NCBI GenBank assembly: GCA_018812525.1
Contig: JAHJDE010000114.1
Span: 1-33,243 of the forward strand
Length of the DNA: 33,243 nt
Reading direction: 5' to 3'
From: Gammaproteobacteria bacterium
Lineage (GTDB): Bacteria > Pseudomonadota > Gammaproteobacteria > Chromatiales > Chromatiaceae
Both the position numbers and the translations under genes were made by a program. This document shows positions 7,891 to 15,188 of the stretch, one piece after another; position 1 is the stretch's first letter, and each line of letters opens with the position of its first letter. The notes under the pieces are model-generated. The model saw nothing but the letters and a program-made list of their open reading frames with translations. It did not search any database and was not told the origin of the DNA.

Positions 7891-9270
7891 ATGGACCAGT
7901 CATCCCGTTACGCTGACCTGAGCCTGAAGGAAGAAGACCTGATCAAGGGCGACCAGCACGTGCTGGTCGCCTATCACATGCAACCGGCCGCTGGTTATGG
8001 CTATCTGGAAACTGCGGCGCACATTGCCGCAGAGTCCTCCACCGGTACCAACGTCGAGGTCTGCACCACCGACGACTTCACCAAGGGCGTGGACGCACTG
8101 GTGTATTTCATCGACGAGGCCAAGGGCGTGATGAAAGTCGCCTATCCTATCGATCTGTTCGACCGCAATATCCTCGACGGCCGCGCCATGCTGGTTTCGT
8201 TCCTCACCCTGTGCATCGGCAACAACCAGGGCCAGGGCGACGTCAAGTGCCTGAAGATGCACGACTTCTATGTTCCGTGGTCCATGCTGCGCCTGTTCGA
8301 CGGCCCGGCCATGAACATCGCCGACATGTGGGACATCCTCGGTCGCCCGCGCGTTGATGGCGGCTATATCGCCGGCACCATCATCAAGCCCAAGCTGGGT
8401 CTGCGTCCTGAACCGTTCGCCCATGCCGCCTACCAGTTCTGGCTGGGCGGCGATTTCATCAAGAACGACGAACCCCAGGGCAACCAGGTGTTCTGCCCGA
8501 CCAAGAAGGTCATGCCGCTGGTCTATGACGCCATGAAGCGCGCGATGGACGAAACCGGCCAGGCCAAGCTGTTCTCCGCCAACATCACCGCCGACGACCA
8601 TTACGAAATGCTCGCCCGCGCCGACTACATCCTGGAAACCTTCGGTCCGGACGCCAACAAGGTCGCGTTCTTGGTCGACGGCTACGTCGGCGGCCCCGGC
8701 ATGGTGACCACCTGCCGCCGTCAGTATCCCAACCAGTTCCTGCACTACCACCGTGCCGGCCACGGCGCCGTGACTTCGCCTTCCGCCCTGCGCGGCTACA
8801 CCGCCTTCGTGCTGTCCAAGATGTCCCGCCTGCAAGGTGCTTCCGGCATCCACGTAGGCACCATGGGCTACGGCAAGATGGAAGGCGCCGCCGATGACAG
8901 GAACATCGCCTACATGATCGAGCGCGACTCTGCGGATGGCCCTTACTACCATCAGGAATGGCACGGCATGAAGGCTACCACCCCGATCATCTCCGGCGGC
9001 ATGAATGCCCTGCGCCTGCCCGGCTTCTTCGAGAACCTTGGCCACGGCAACGTGATCAACACCTCCGGTGGCGGCTCCTACGGTCACATCGACAGCCCGG
9101 CGGCCGGCGCGATCTCCCTACGTCAGTCCTACGAGTGCTGGAAGGCCGGCGCCGATCCGATCGAGTTCGCCAAGGAGCACAAGGAATTCGCCCGCGCCTT
9201 TGAGTCCTTCCCGGGCGACGCCGACAAGATCTTCCCCGGCTGGCGCGAAAAGCTGGGTGTGCACAAGTAA
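7891..9270 (+). CDS. cbbM: Ribulose-1,5-bisphosphate carboxylase/oxygenase, form II large subunit
   Basis: Fixes CO2 onto ribulose bisphosphate, giving two 3-phosphoglycerates; form II enzymes are L2-type with no small subunit. The 459-residue length is typical. TIIKPKLG (163-170) contains the catalytic Lys166; [10 protein letters not shown] (187-195) contains the carbamylated Lys191 with Mg ligands Asp193 and Glu194; HYHRAGHGA and [10 protein letters not shown] (loop 6 Lys region) complete the active site, and [10 protein letters not shown] binds phosphate. Form II enzymes generally suit high-CO2, low-O2 conditions. No cbbQ/cbbO activase genes follow: a strong terminator lies about 27 bp after the stop, so the gene appears monocistronic. 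Codon use is strongly biased to C-ending codons, consistent with high expression. Confidence 0.98.
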   Translation: MDQSSRYADLSLKEEDLIKGDQHVLVAYHMQPAAGYGYLETAAHIAAESSTGTNVEVCTTDDFTKGVDALVYFIDEAKGVMKVAYPIDLFDRNILDGRAMLVSFLTLCIGNNQGQGDVKCLKMHDFYVPWSMLRLFDGPAMNIADMWDILGRPRVDGGYIAGTIIKPKLGLRPEPFAHAAYQFWLGGDFIKNDEPQGNQVFCPTKKVMPLVYDAMKRAMDETGQAKLFSANITADDHYEMLARADYILETFGPDANKVAFLVDGYVGGPGMVTTCRRQYPNQFLHYHRAGHGAVTSPSALRGYTAFVLSKMSRLQGASGIHVGTMGYGKMEGAADDRNIAYMIERDSADGPYYHQEWHGMKATTPIISGGMNALRLPGFFENLGHGNVINTSGGGSYGHIDSPAAGAISLRQSYECWKAGADPIEFAKEHKEFARAFESFPGDADKIFPGWREKLGVHK

Positions 9271-9296
9271 CCCTCTCGGGTTAGCTGTCACCTAAG

Positions 9297-9324
9297 AAAA
9301 AGCCCCGCTCTGCGGGGCTTTATT
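9297..9324 (+). terminator. Rho-independent terminator of cbbM
   Basis: GCCCCGC (9302-9308), loop TCT, GCGGGGC (9312-9318), then TTTATTTG, with an A-run before the stem. A classic intrinsic terminator 27 bp after the cbbM stop. Confidence 0.93.
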
Positions 9325-9346
9325 TGTTGATCCTGAAAATCTCTTT

Positions 9347-9592
9347 TCAACCGCAAAGGACGCAAAGAACGCTAAGGAGAACAATAGATTGCAATCTGTA
9401 ATCTGCGCTCCCACCTTCCTGGTCTTGGGCAAAAACCAGACAAGCGTATGTTTCAATCCGCGCCCAGCCTCATCCGCCAGGCGAAAACCCGCCTGCGGAT
9501 AGAGGCTTGCGGATTGATCCCCGCCCTGAAGGGGGAGGTTTCAGACCAGCAAGGTGATTGGATGAATTCCTTTGCGTTCTTTGCGGTTAAAT
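9347..9592. repeat. Nested palindromic repeat element, about 245 bp
   Basis: The ends are inverted copies of a purine-rich motif: AACCGCAAAGGACGCAAAG from 9349 and, on the minus strand from 9590, AACCGCAAAGAACGCAAAG. Inside lie CACCTTCCTGGTC (9412-9424) and its inverse with one mismatch (9546-9558). At the centre CAATCCGC (9454-9461) pairs with GCGGATTG (9509-9516), enclosing AGCCTC...ATCCGC against GCGGAT...GAGGCT. No gene lies in 9325-9654. A third copy of the outer motif is at 18597-18628. This looks like a MITE or large palindromic repeat; no target duplication was found. Confidence 0.7.
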
Positions 9593-9654
9593 GAGGAAGC
9601 TAGATTGATGTCAGCGTCTGCGCCGGGGTTTTGGGTGCTCGGCGTTTCGGCCGA

Positions 9655-10023
9655 TCAGGCGTTGCCCTGCTCCGCTGCGATCTGAGCATGGACCTCGGTC
9701 ATGTCCAGTTCCTTGGCGTTCGTGATCAGATCACGGAACATTCCCTCGGGCAAGGCACCCGCCTCGGCGTAGATGATCACCCGCTCGCGGAAAAGCATCA
9801 GGGTTGGGATGGAGCGAATGTTGAAATGGGCCGCAATGGATTGCTCGTCTTCCGTGTTCAGTTTGGCGAAGACGATGTCCGGAAACTCCTCGGAAATCTT
9901 TTCGTAGGTCGGCGCAAAGGAGCGGCAGGGTCCGCACCAGGGCGCCCAGAAATCGACAATGACGAAGTCGTTGCCCTGGATGATTTGTTCGAAATTCTCT
10001 TCAGTCAGTTCAACGACGGCCAT
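9655..10023 (-). CDS. Thioredoxin-family protein with WCGPC active site
   Basis: A 122-residue cytosolic disulfide reductase; there is no signal peptide. FWAPWCGPCRSF puts the redox-active Cys pair at 30 and 33, and the cis-proline loop is SIPTLMLF. These are the standard thioredoxin features, so it probably reduces disulfides using thioredoxin reductase electrons, or acts as a specialised partner. The C-terminal tail of about 15 residues (TEVHAQIAAEQGNA) extends beyond a canonical 108-residue Trx, so equating it with trxA is not certain. ATG 10023 was kept. It is followed by the repeat element at 9347-9592 and preceded by the glyoxalase gene 63 bp upstream. Confidence 0.92.
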   Translation of the reverse strand: MAVVELTEENFEQIIQGNDFVIVDFWAPWCGPCRSFAPTYEKISEEFPDIVFAKLNTEDEQSIAAHFNIRSIPTLMLFRERVIIYAEAGALPEGMFRDLITNAKELDMTEVHAQIAAEQGNA

Positions 10024-10086
10024 TCTGCGCCCCTTGTTTTCGGTGGTGTATTAGCGTTTGATCATATCATCCCTTATTAAGGCCCA

Positions 10087-10467
10087 CTACCCCGCGAAAG
10101 GTGCGAGGACAAGCTCGATGCTGTTGCCGTCCGGGTCGCGGCAAAAGATTGCTTCGCGTCCCGACTGGCTGCGCGTGAAGGGGATATGGGCATGCTCCAG
10201 GCGAGTGGTAATGGTCGGGATATCCCTGACCCAGAGGGCCAGATGGCGATCCCGGCCGCCATGAGCGGGGCGTCCCGTTATTGGATCGGGGTTCGGCAGC
10301 TCCAGCAGATGGATCTGCCGGCCATCCCCCAGATGGAGCCAGGCGCCGGGAAAGCCCAGCCCGGGCCGGTCAGGGTCCGGCTCCAGTCCCAGCACACCGA
10401 CATAAAACGCCAGGGAGCGCCGGGTATCAGTGACCAGTAGACTCACATGATGCAGACCGACTATCAC
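10087..10467 (-). CDS. Glyoxalase/bleomycin-resistance (VOC) family protein
   Basis: About 126 residues with the paired beta-alpha-beta-beta-beta modules of the VOC superfamily: GLHHVSLLVTDTRRSLAFYVGVLGL at the start, RDRHLALWVRDI in the middle and FCRDPDGNSIEL at the end. The His and Glu in these segments are the usual metal-ligand positions, so a metal-dependent lyase or dioxygenase-like role is possible; the substrate is unknown. The start chosen is GTG 10467, which overlaps the EamA stop by four bases (GTGA) and has GGGGAG eight bases upstream, indicating translational coupling. An ATG at 10485 would also read in frame. Confidence 0.85.
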   Translation of the reverse strand: MIVGLHHVSLLVTDTRRSLAFYVGVLGLEPDPDRPGLGFPGAWLHLGDGRQIHLLELPNPDPITGRPAHGGRDRHLALWVRDIPTITTRLEHAHIPFTRSQSGREAIFCRDPDGNSIELVLAPFAG

Positions 10468-11336
10468 GCCGCTTTCTCTCCCCATCGCACCACCAGATAA
10501 CCCGCCAGGATGATCATGGCCCCGCCCAGGAACTCGCGCGGTGACAGCCATTCACCTGCCAGCCAGGCCGAGGAGATCCCGCCCGCAACCAATTCAGCCA
10601 TGAGCAGGACTGCCGAGCGCTGGATCGGCATGCGCGTCAGACCATAGTAAAGACTCACCGCTGCTGTGTAAAAACCCAGGGTCCCGAGCAGGGCGGCGCC
10701 CAGATAGGCTGGGGCACCGGCCACCGGCCAGGGTTCGCCCAGGACAAGCGCCCCACCCAGGGCCACCAGCGGTACGCCGGTCCAGGCGGCAAAGAGCTTC
10801 TCGGACATACTTACCTGGGTCAGTCGCCGGACGATGACATTGTTGAGGGCGAAGGTGAATCCGGCGGACAGGGCCAGCCCATCGACCAGGTTGAACTGGA
10901 GCGCGTCCCCGCCCCCCGGACGCCACAGCATCAGCACCACACCGGTCAAGGCCAGCGTGAGCACTCCGGCCATGCGCGGCCGCAGGGCCTCCCCCAGCAG
11001 GAGATAGGCCAGCAGCACCGCCCAGAGGGGCGAGAGATAAAACAGCAGCAAGACCCGCACCACCAGGCCGTCAAGCATGGCGAGGATGAAGGCCAGGTTG
11101 GCCCAGCCCGAGCTCAGGGCCAGAAGCAGCAGCCAATGGCGATGCGCGATCAGAAGGGCCCGGCTGGGCCGGCTCAATATCAGCACCAGGGGGAGGCTGA
11201 GGAGGTAGGCGAAAAAGGTGATCCAGATCCCCGCAAGCCCCTGCCCCTGCAACAGACGCAGAGGCAGCCAGGTCAGGCCCCAGAAGCTGGCCGAATAGAG
11301 CAAAGCAATGATTGGCCCTTTTGCCGAGTTCGTCAT
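10464..11336 (-). CDS. EamA-family (DMT superfamily) transporter
   Basis: Inner-membrane protein of 290 residues with about ten hydrophobic helices in two homologous five-helix halves, the layout of drug/metabolite transporters with two EamA domains. The first half contains SASFWGLTWLPLRLL and LLLFYLSPLWAVLLAYLLLGE; the second repeats the pattern ending AELVAGGISSAWLAGEWLSPREFLGGAMIILAGYL. Substrates of the family range from amino acids to nucleosides and drugs and cannot be inferred. It is co-transcribed with the glyoxalase-fold gene (4-bp overlap) and divergent from dapC with only 47 bp between, so the two promoters must overlap. Confidence 0.9.
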   Translation of the reverse strand: MTNSAKGPIIALLYSASFWGLTWLPLRLLQGQGLAGIWITFFAYLLSLPLVLILSRPSRALLIAHRHWLLLLALSSGWANLAFILAMLDGLVVRVLLLFYLSPLWAVLLAYLLLGEALRPRMAGVLTLALTGVVLMLWRPGGGDALQFNLVDGLALSAGFTFALNNVIVRRLTQVSMSEKLFAAWTGVPLVALGGALVLGEPWPVAGAPAYLGAALLGTLGFYTAAVSLYYGLTRMPIQRSAVLLMAELVAGGISSAWLAGEWLSPREFLGGAMIILAGYLVVRWGEKAA

Positions 11337-11383
11337 GGATGACCTATACTGCCGTGCCTTGCCGTCATGAATAGCGATAAGAG

Positions 11384-12583
11384 ATGAACGCCGATCTTAA
11401 CAGGCTGCAACCCTATCCCTTCGAGAAACTCGCGGTCCTTTTCGCAGGAAGCGTACCCCCAAAGGATCTTGGTCCTATTGGCCTCAGCATCGGAGAGCCC
11501 AGGCATCCGACCCCCGGTTTCATCACCGAGGAGCTGCTGACTCACCTCCATAACCTCTCGGTCTATCCCAATACCAGGGGCCTGCTGCGTCTGCGCCAGG
11601 CCATCGCCCAATGGTTGATTTGCCGTTTCAAACTGCCTGAGGGGGCGGTAGATCCCGAGACCCAGATCCTGCCAGTCAACGGCACCCGCGAGGCGCTGTT
11701 CTCGTTCGCCCAGGCTGTGATCGACCGGGACGGCGAACGGCCCTTGGTGATGATGCCCAACCCCTTCTATCAGATCTACGAGGGGGCGGCCCTGTTGGCC
11801 GGGGCCGAGCCGCACTTCATCCCCTGTCGCGCCGAGAACGGCTTTCTGCCGGACTTCGATTCGGTCGGCGAGGCAGAATGGCGCCGCTGCCGCCTGCTCT
11901 ACCTGTGCAGCCCCGGCAACCCGACCGGGGCCGTCATCGGGATGGAGCGGCTCAAGCAACTCATCGAGCTGGCCGATCGCCACAGCTTCATCATCGCCGC
12001 CGATGAATGCTACTCCGAGATCTATTTTGACGAAGGACAGCCGCCTGTCGGGCTGTTGCAGGCAGCGGTCGAGATGGGCAACGAGCGCTTCAAGAACTGC
12101 GTGGTCTTTCACAGCCTTTCCAAGCGCTCCAACGTGCCGGGTCTCCGTTCTGGCTTCGTTGCCGGGGACGCCGAGGTGCTGGGCGGCTATTTCAAGTACC
12201 GTACCTATCACGGCTGCGCCATGCCCTTGCAGCATCAGATTGCCAGTTGCGCCGCCTGGAGCGACGAGGCCCATGTGCGGGAGAACCGCGGCCTCTACCG
12301 GGAGAAGTTTGATGCCGTGCTGGATCGCCTGGGCGGCTGCCTGAAGGTCGAACGGCCCGACGCCGGCTTCTACCTCTGGGCCGAGACCCCGGTGGGGGAT
12401 ATGGAGTTTGCCCTGGGACTCTATCGTTCCCAAAACCTCAGTGTGCTGCCCGGCAGTTTCCTGTCGCGGGAGGCCGATGGCCACAACCCCGGCGCCCAGC
12501 GTATCCGCATGGCCCTTGTGGCCCCTTTGGACGAGTGTCTCGATGCCGCCTGTCGCATCAGGGACTATGTAGAATTACGGTGA
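11384..12583 (+). CDS. dapC: N-succinyldiaminopimelate aminotransferase
   Basis: PLP enzyme of fold type I, 399 residues, that transfers an amino group from glutamate to N-succinyl-2-amino-6-oxopimelate in the succinylase branch of lysine/meso-DAP synthesis. The start MNADLNRLQPYPFEKLA and GLSIGEPRHPTP are typical of the DapC subgroup. CSPGNPTGAV, AADECYSEIYFD and SLSKRSNVPGLRSGF carry the PLP-binding Asn, Asp and Tyr and the Schiff-base Lys; RIRMAL near the end holds the carboxylate-binding Arg. dapD, acting one step earlier, follows 74 bp downstream. Its last codons and stop lie inside the left arm of a 71-bp palindrome. Confidence 0.94.
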   Translation: MNADLNRLQPYPFEKLAVLFAGSVPPKDLGPIGLSIGEPRHPTPGFITEELLTHLHNLSVYPNTRGLLRLRQAIAQWLICRFKLPEGAVDPETQILPVNGTREALFSFAQAVIDRDGERPLVMMPNPFYQIYEGAALLAGAEPHFIPCRAENGFLPDFDSVGEAEWRRCRLLYLCSPGNPTGAVIGMERLKQLIELADRHSFIIAADECYSEIYFDEGQPPVGLLQAAVEMGNERFKNCVVFHSLSKRSNVPGLRSGFVAGDAEVLGGYFKYRTYHGCAMPLQHQIASCAAWSDEAHVRENRGLYREKFDAVLDRLGGCLKVERPDAGFYLWAETPVGDMEFALGLYRSQNLSVLPGSFLSREADGHNPGAQRIRMALVAPLDECLDAACRIRDYVELR

Positions 12584-12643
12584 CACTTTACTAAATACAC
12601 TTAATTACTAATTAAGTGTATTTAGTAAAGTGTCACCGTAATT
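12573..12643. repeat. Perfect 71-bp palindrome spanning the dapC stop and dapD leader
   Basis: The left arm 12573-12607 (begins AATTACGGTGACACTTTACT) is the exact inverse of the right arm 12609-12643; the only unpaired base is C12608. The left arm supplies the last dapC codons and its TGA (12581-12583); the right arm ends two or three bases before the dapD ribosome site. In RNA this would form a 35-bp hairpin just ahead of the dapD start region. It could be a mobile palindromic repeat, a processing site or an attenuator; it lacks the GC-rich stem plus U-tract of a standard terminator. Confidence 0.95.
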
Positions 12644-12657
12644 TACAGGAGAAACCC

Positions 12658-13479
12658 ATGAGCGACATGCAACAGATCATCAACGATGCCTTCGAACACA
12701 GGGCCAGCATTACCCCACGCACCGTCGATACCCTGGTCAAGGACGCGGTCGGTGAGGCCATAGATCTGCTCGATCGGGGCGAGATCCGCGTCGCTGAGAA
12801 GAGCGATGGCCAATGGCTGGTGAACGACTGGGTCAAGAAGGCCGTGTTGCTCTCCTTCCGCATCGAGGACAACGAGGTCATCAAGGGCGGCTTCACCCAC
12901 TACTACGACAAGGTGCGCTCCAAGTACGCCGACTACAACTCCCGCGAGTTCCGTGACAGCGGCGTGCGCGTGGTGCCGCCCGCCACCGCCCGGCGCGGCG
13001 CCTACATCGCCCCGAGCTGTGTACTCATGCCCTCCTACGTCAACATCGGTGCCTATGTGGATTCCGGCACCATGGTGGACACCTGGGCCACCGTCGGCTC
13101 CTGCGCCCAGATCGGTAAGAACGTCCACCTCTCCGGCGGCGTCGGTATCGGCGGCGTGCTGGAACCCTTGCAGGCGGCCCCCACCATCATCGAGGACAAC
13201 TGCTTCATCGGCGCCCGCTCCGAGGTCGTCGAGGGTGTCATCGTCGAGGAGGGCTCGGTGATCTCAATGGGGGTCTACATCGGCCAGTCCACCCGCATCT
13301 ATGACCGCGAAAACGACGAAATCCTCTACGGCCGCATTCCCGCCGGCTCCGTGGTCGTCTCCGGCAACCTGCCCTCCAAGGACGGCAAGTACAGCCTCTA
13401 CTGCGCCGTCATCGTCAAGCGGGTGGACGAGAAGACCCGCGCCAAGGTAGGCATCAACGAACTGCTGCGGGATATCTGA
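12658..13479 (+). CDS. dapD: 2,3,4,5-Tetrahydropyridine-2,6-dicarboxylate N-succinyltransferase
   Basis: Succinylates tetrahydrodipicolinate using succinyl-CoA, committing the succinylase branch of DAP/lysine synthesis; homotrimer with a left-handed beta-helix. The 273-residue length matches the family. An N-terminal helical domain (about 1-100) is followed by hexapeptide repeats from [32 protein letters not shown] to [34 protein letters not shown] and [18 protein letters not shown] are strongly conserved active-site segments. ATG 12658 has a clean CAGGAG seven bases upstream; an upstream in-frame start at 12616 would lie inside the palindrome and is rejected. Follows dapC, the enzyme of the next step. 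Confidence 0.97.
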   Translation: MSDMQQIINDAFEHRASITPRTVDTLVKDAVGEAIDLLDRGEIRVAEKSDGQWLVNDWVKKAVLLSFRIEDNEVIKGGFTHYYDKVRSKYADYNSREFRDSGVRVVPPATARRGAYIAPSCVLMPSYVNIGAYVDSGTMVDTWATVGSCAQIGKNVHLSGGVGIGGVLEPLQAAPTIIEDNCFIGARSEVVEGVIVEEGSVISMGVYIGQSTRIYDRENDEILYGRIPAGSVVVSGNLPSKDGKYSLYCAVIVKRVDEKTRAKVGINELLRDI

Positions 13480-13482
13480 CGG

Positions 13483-13510
13483 GGCGAGGGGGCAACAAGC
13501 CCCCCTTCGC
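13483..13510. terminator. GC-rich hairpin between convergent dapD and EF-hand genes
   Basis: GGCGAGGGGGC (13483-13493), loop AACAA, GCCCCC then TT and CGCC (to 13510) forms a stem with one small internal bulge. It sits just after the dapD stop and just after the convergent EF-hand gene's stop, so it could end both transcripts; there is no clear U-tract on either strand. Confidence 0.6.
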
Positions 13511-13519
13511 CTCCCATTG

Positions 13520-13882
13520 TCAACGTCCCATGCCGCCACGGGGTCCCATGCCCCTGCCGCCACGCTGCTGCATATGGGCTTGCTGCGCCGCAGTATGTTC
13601 CTCGGCGGTCAGGTTTCCATCGCCGTTGGTATCCATATCCTTGAATGCAGGCGCGCTTGCCGCCCCCCACATCGGCCTTCCCTCGGCGGCATTCCTCCCC
13701 ATGCGTTCACTGCGAGTCTGGTTGAACTCCGCCTCACTGATCAGGCCGTTGCCGTCCCTGTCGAAGGCCTCGAAGGGGATCGGACCCCAAGCCGGTATTT
13801 CCGCCGACCAGGAGGCCATCGCCGTGACGCCGCAGGACAGGGCAATCAGCAAGGTGAGGGTAAGTAATCTTGGCTTTTTCAT
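13520..13882 (-). CDS. Secreted EF-hand calcium-binding protein
   Basis: A 120-residue protein with a Sec-type signal peptide (MKKPRLLTLTLLIALSCGVTAMASWSA) and two canonical EF-hand loops: DRDGNGLISEAE and DTNGDGNLTAEE, each with Asp/Asn at positions 1, 3 and 5 and Glu at 12. The tail is Met/Gly/Arg-rich. It should bind calcium in the periplasm or outside the cell. ATG 13882 was chosen because GGGAGAAG lies just upstream and the signal peptide starts there; the reading from 13924 is too long. It follows a Gly-rich secreted protein on the same strand, and a divergent two-component system lies beyond. No enzymatic domain is visible. Confidence 0.88.
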   Translation of the reverse strand: MKKPRLLTLTLLIALSCGVTAMASWSAEIPAWGPIPFEAFDRDGNGLISEAEFNQTRSERMGRNAAEGRPMWGAASAPAFKDMDTNGDGNLTAEEHTAAQQAHMQQRGGRGMGPRGGMGR

Positions 13883-13905
13883 GACACTTCTCCCAATCAA
13901 GGGTT

Positions 13906-13952
13906 GATTTGGTGATATGGTCATCGGTCCCCAGGGCGATGATGACCAAATC
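13906..13952. promoter_or_regulatory. Imperfect dyad upstream of the EF-hand gene
   Basis: GATTTGGT...GGTCATCG (13906-13926) is largely inverse to CGATGATGACCAAATC (13937-13952). It lies about 24-70 bp upstream of the EF-hand start, so it could be an operator or an RNA hairpin between two co-directional genes. A second, AT-rich hairpin, GCAAAATT/AATTTTGC, is at 13971-13998 just after the Gly-rich gene. Confidence 0.4.
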
Positions 13953-14014
13953 GGCTCCTCTGGGGCATTCGCAAAATTCCCCTCCCTGGCAATTTTGCCT
14001 GGCCCAGTCTGATT

Positions 14015-14299
14015 TTAGTTTGTAGCCGGGGATACGCTGGTCTCCGTGGTGGTCGGGGTTTGTGTACGGGATCGGACGCGGGTGCGCAGCGGTTCGTGGG
14101 TTTGGGTTGCGCTCTGATCCCTCGTCCGGGTGCGAAGCTGGTCCCCTTGCCCGTATCCACCGCCTGTTCCGCCGCCTTGGCCATAGGACATTCCGCCACC
14201 GCCGCCTCCCATTCCACCGCCGCCGCCACGCGCATCAGCAATGCCGATCATTGAGAGAGACGCCAACAGGGCGAAGGCAATCGTCTGGGTCTTGTTCAT
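14015..14299 (-). CDS. Small secreted glycine-rich protein of unknown function
   Basis: 94 residues: a signal peptide (MNKTQTIAFALLASLSMIGIADA), then a Gly-rich block (RGGGGGMGGGGGGMSYGQGGG), then a low-complexity Arg/Thr/Gln tail with repeated RTRTR, RTRVRSRTQT patterns. ATG 14299 has AAGGAG upstream and begins the signal peptide, so the longer reading from 14323 is rejected. I recognise no family. It is transcribed divergently from the response regulator at 14478 with about 180 bp between, and the EF-hand gene follows on the same strand, so both secreted proteins may belong to the regulon of that two-component system; this is inference. Low complexity suggests a disordered cell-surface or periplasmic protein. 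Confidence 0.7.
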   Translation of the reverse strand: MNKTQTIAFALLASLSMIGIADARGGGGGMGGGGGGMSYGQGGGTGGGYGQGDQLRTRTRDQSATQTHEPLRTRVRSRTQTPTTTETSVSPATN

Positions 14300-14477
14300 A
14301 AGTTTGCTCCTTAGCGCTTGCAATTAACCGGGTTGTTCCTGGGGCCGACCCTGCGAATCGTTCCAGTGATCTCAGTGTAGAGGGACTCCGTATCCCCCCG
14401 GTGTCTGCCGGGTTTCCATTTGTATCAATCTGTTTCAGCGCCTCTTCAGGCGGGTCAGGGGGGCTATACTCTGACCC

Positions 14478-15188
14478 ATGAGCACCCTAGTCCCGCCTCT
14501 GATCCTGGTCGTTGACGACGATTTGTCGCTTTGTGATCTGTTGCAGGCCTATCTGACCGACAATGGTTTCCGGGTGGTGGCCGCTGTTGACGCGGAGACG
14601 ATGCGCAATGCATTCGCACAGGAGGTCCCCGGTGTTGTAGTGCTGGATTTGATGCTGCCGGGCGAGGATGGCCTAAGCCTGGCGCGCGACCTGCGAAGCC
14701 GTTCCGATGTCCCCATCCTGATCCTGTCCGCGCGGGGCGATGAGATCGATCGTATTGTCGGCCTGGAGGTGGGGGCGGACGACTATCTTCCAAAGCCCTT
14801 CAATCCGCGAGAATTGCTCGCCCGTCTGCGTGCCTTGTTAAGGCGCAGCCACCCCGTAGCGGCCGAGCAGCGTTCCCTGGTCGCCTTCGGGCCTTTCGTC
14901 CTGGATATGGCCGGCCACCGCCTGATCCGCGACGGCATTGAAGTCAAGCTGACCGGTGCGGAGTTCGACCTGCTGAAGCTCTTCGTCGAGAGGCCGAACC
15001 GGGTGTTGTCGCGAGATCTGTTGATCGACCAGCTAAAGGGTTTTGATCGTGCCCCCTTCGACCGCAGCATTGATATCCGGGTCACCCGGCTCCGGCGCAA
15101 GGTGGAAGATGATCCCTCAGCGCCAGTGTTTATCCGCACCGTGCGCGGGGGTGGTTACCTGTTCAATCCGAAAGGCGCGGCTGTGTGA
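14478..15188 (+). CDS. OmpR-family DNA-binding response regulator
   Basis: 236 residues. The receiver domain (about 8-125) has the acidic pocket VVDDD, the phospho-acceptor Asp57 in VVVLDLMLPGEDG and the conserved Lys in DDYLPKPFNP. The C-terminal winged-helix domain (about 140-230) has LTGAEFDLLKLFVERPNRVLSRDLL and the recognition region SIDIRVTRLRRKVEDDP, ending FIRTVRGGGYLF. It most resembles OmpR itself. It overlaps the kinase gene by four bases (GTGA), so the pair is translationally coupled. Divergent to it are two small secreted-protein genes, the most likely local targets. Confidence 0.95.
   Translation: MSTLVPPLILVVDDDLSLCDLLQAYLTDNGFRVVAAVDAETMRNAFAQEVPGVVVLDLMLPGEDGLSLARDLRSRSDVPILILSARGDEIDRIVGLEVGADDYLPKPFNPRELLARLRALLRRSHPVAAEQRSLVAFGPFVLDMAGHRLIRDGIEVKLTGAEFDLLKLFVERPNRVLSRDLLIDQLKGFDRAPFDRSIDIRVTRLRRKVEDDPSAPVFIRTVRGGGYLFNPKGAAV

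Noticed and set aside
7900-9087. Long minus-strand frame opposite cbbM
   Set aside because: Antisense shadow of cbbM with Gly/Val/His-rich low-information sequence; no start site or family features.
9448-9520. Possible CRISPR repeat (GTTTCAATCCGCGCC resembles repeat ends)
   Set aside because: There is one copy plus a diverged inverted copy forming a palindrome, no regularly spaced direct repeats and no cas genes.
11333-12484. Minus-strand frame opposite dapC
   Set aside because: Antisense shadow; dapC has complete PLP motifs on the plus strand.
12616-12657. Earlier dapD start at 12616
   Set aside because: It would translate the right arm of the palindrome; ATG 12658 has a proper ribosome site and the family's conserved N-terminus.
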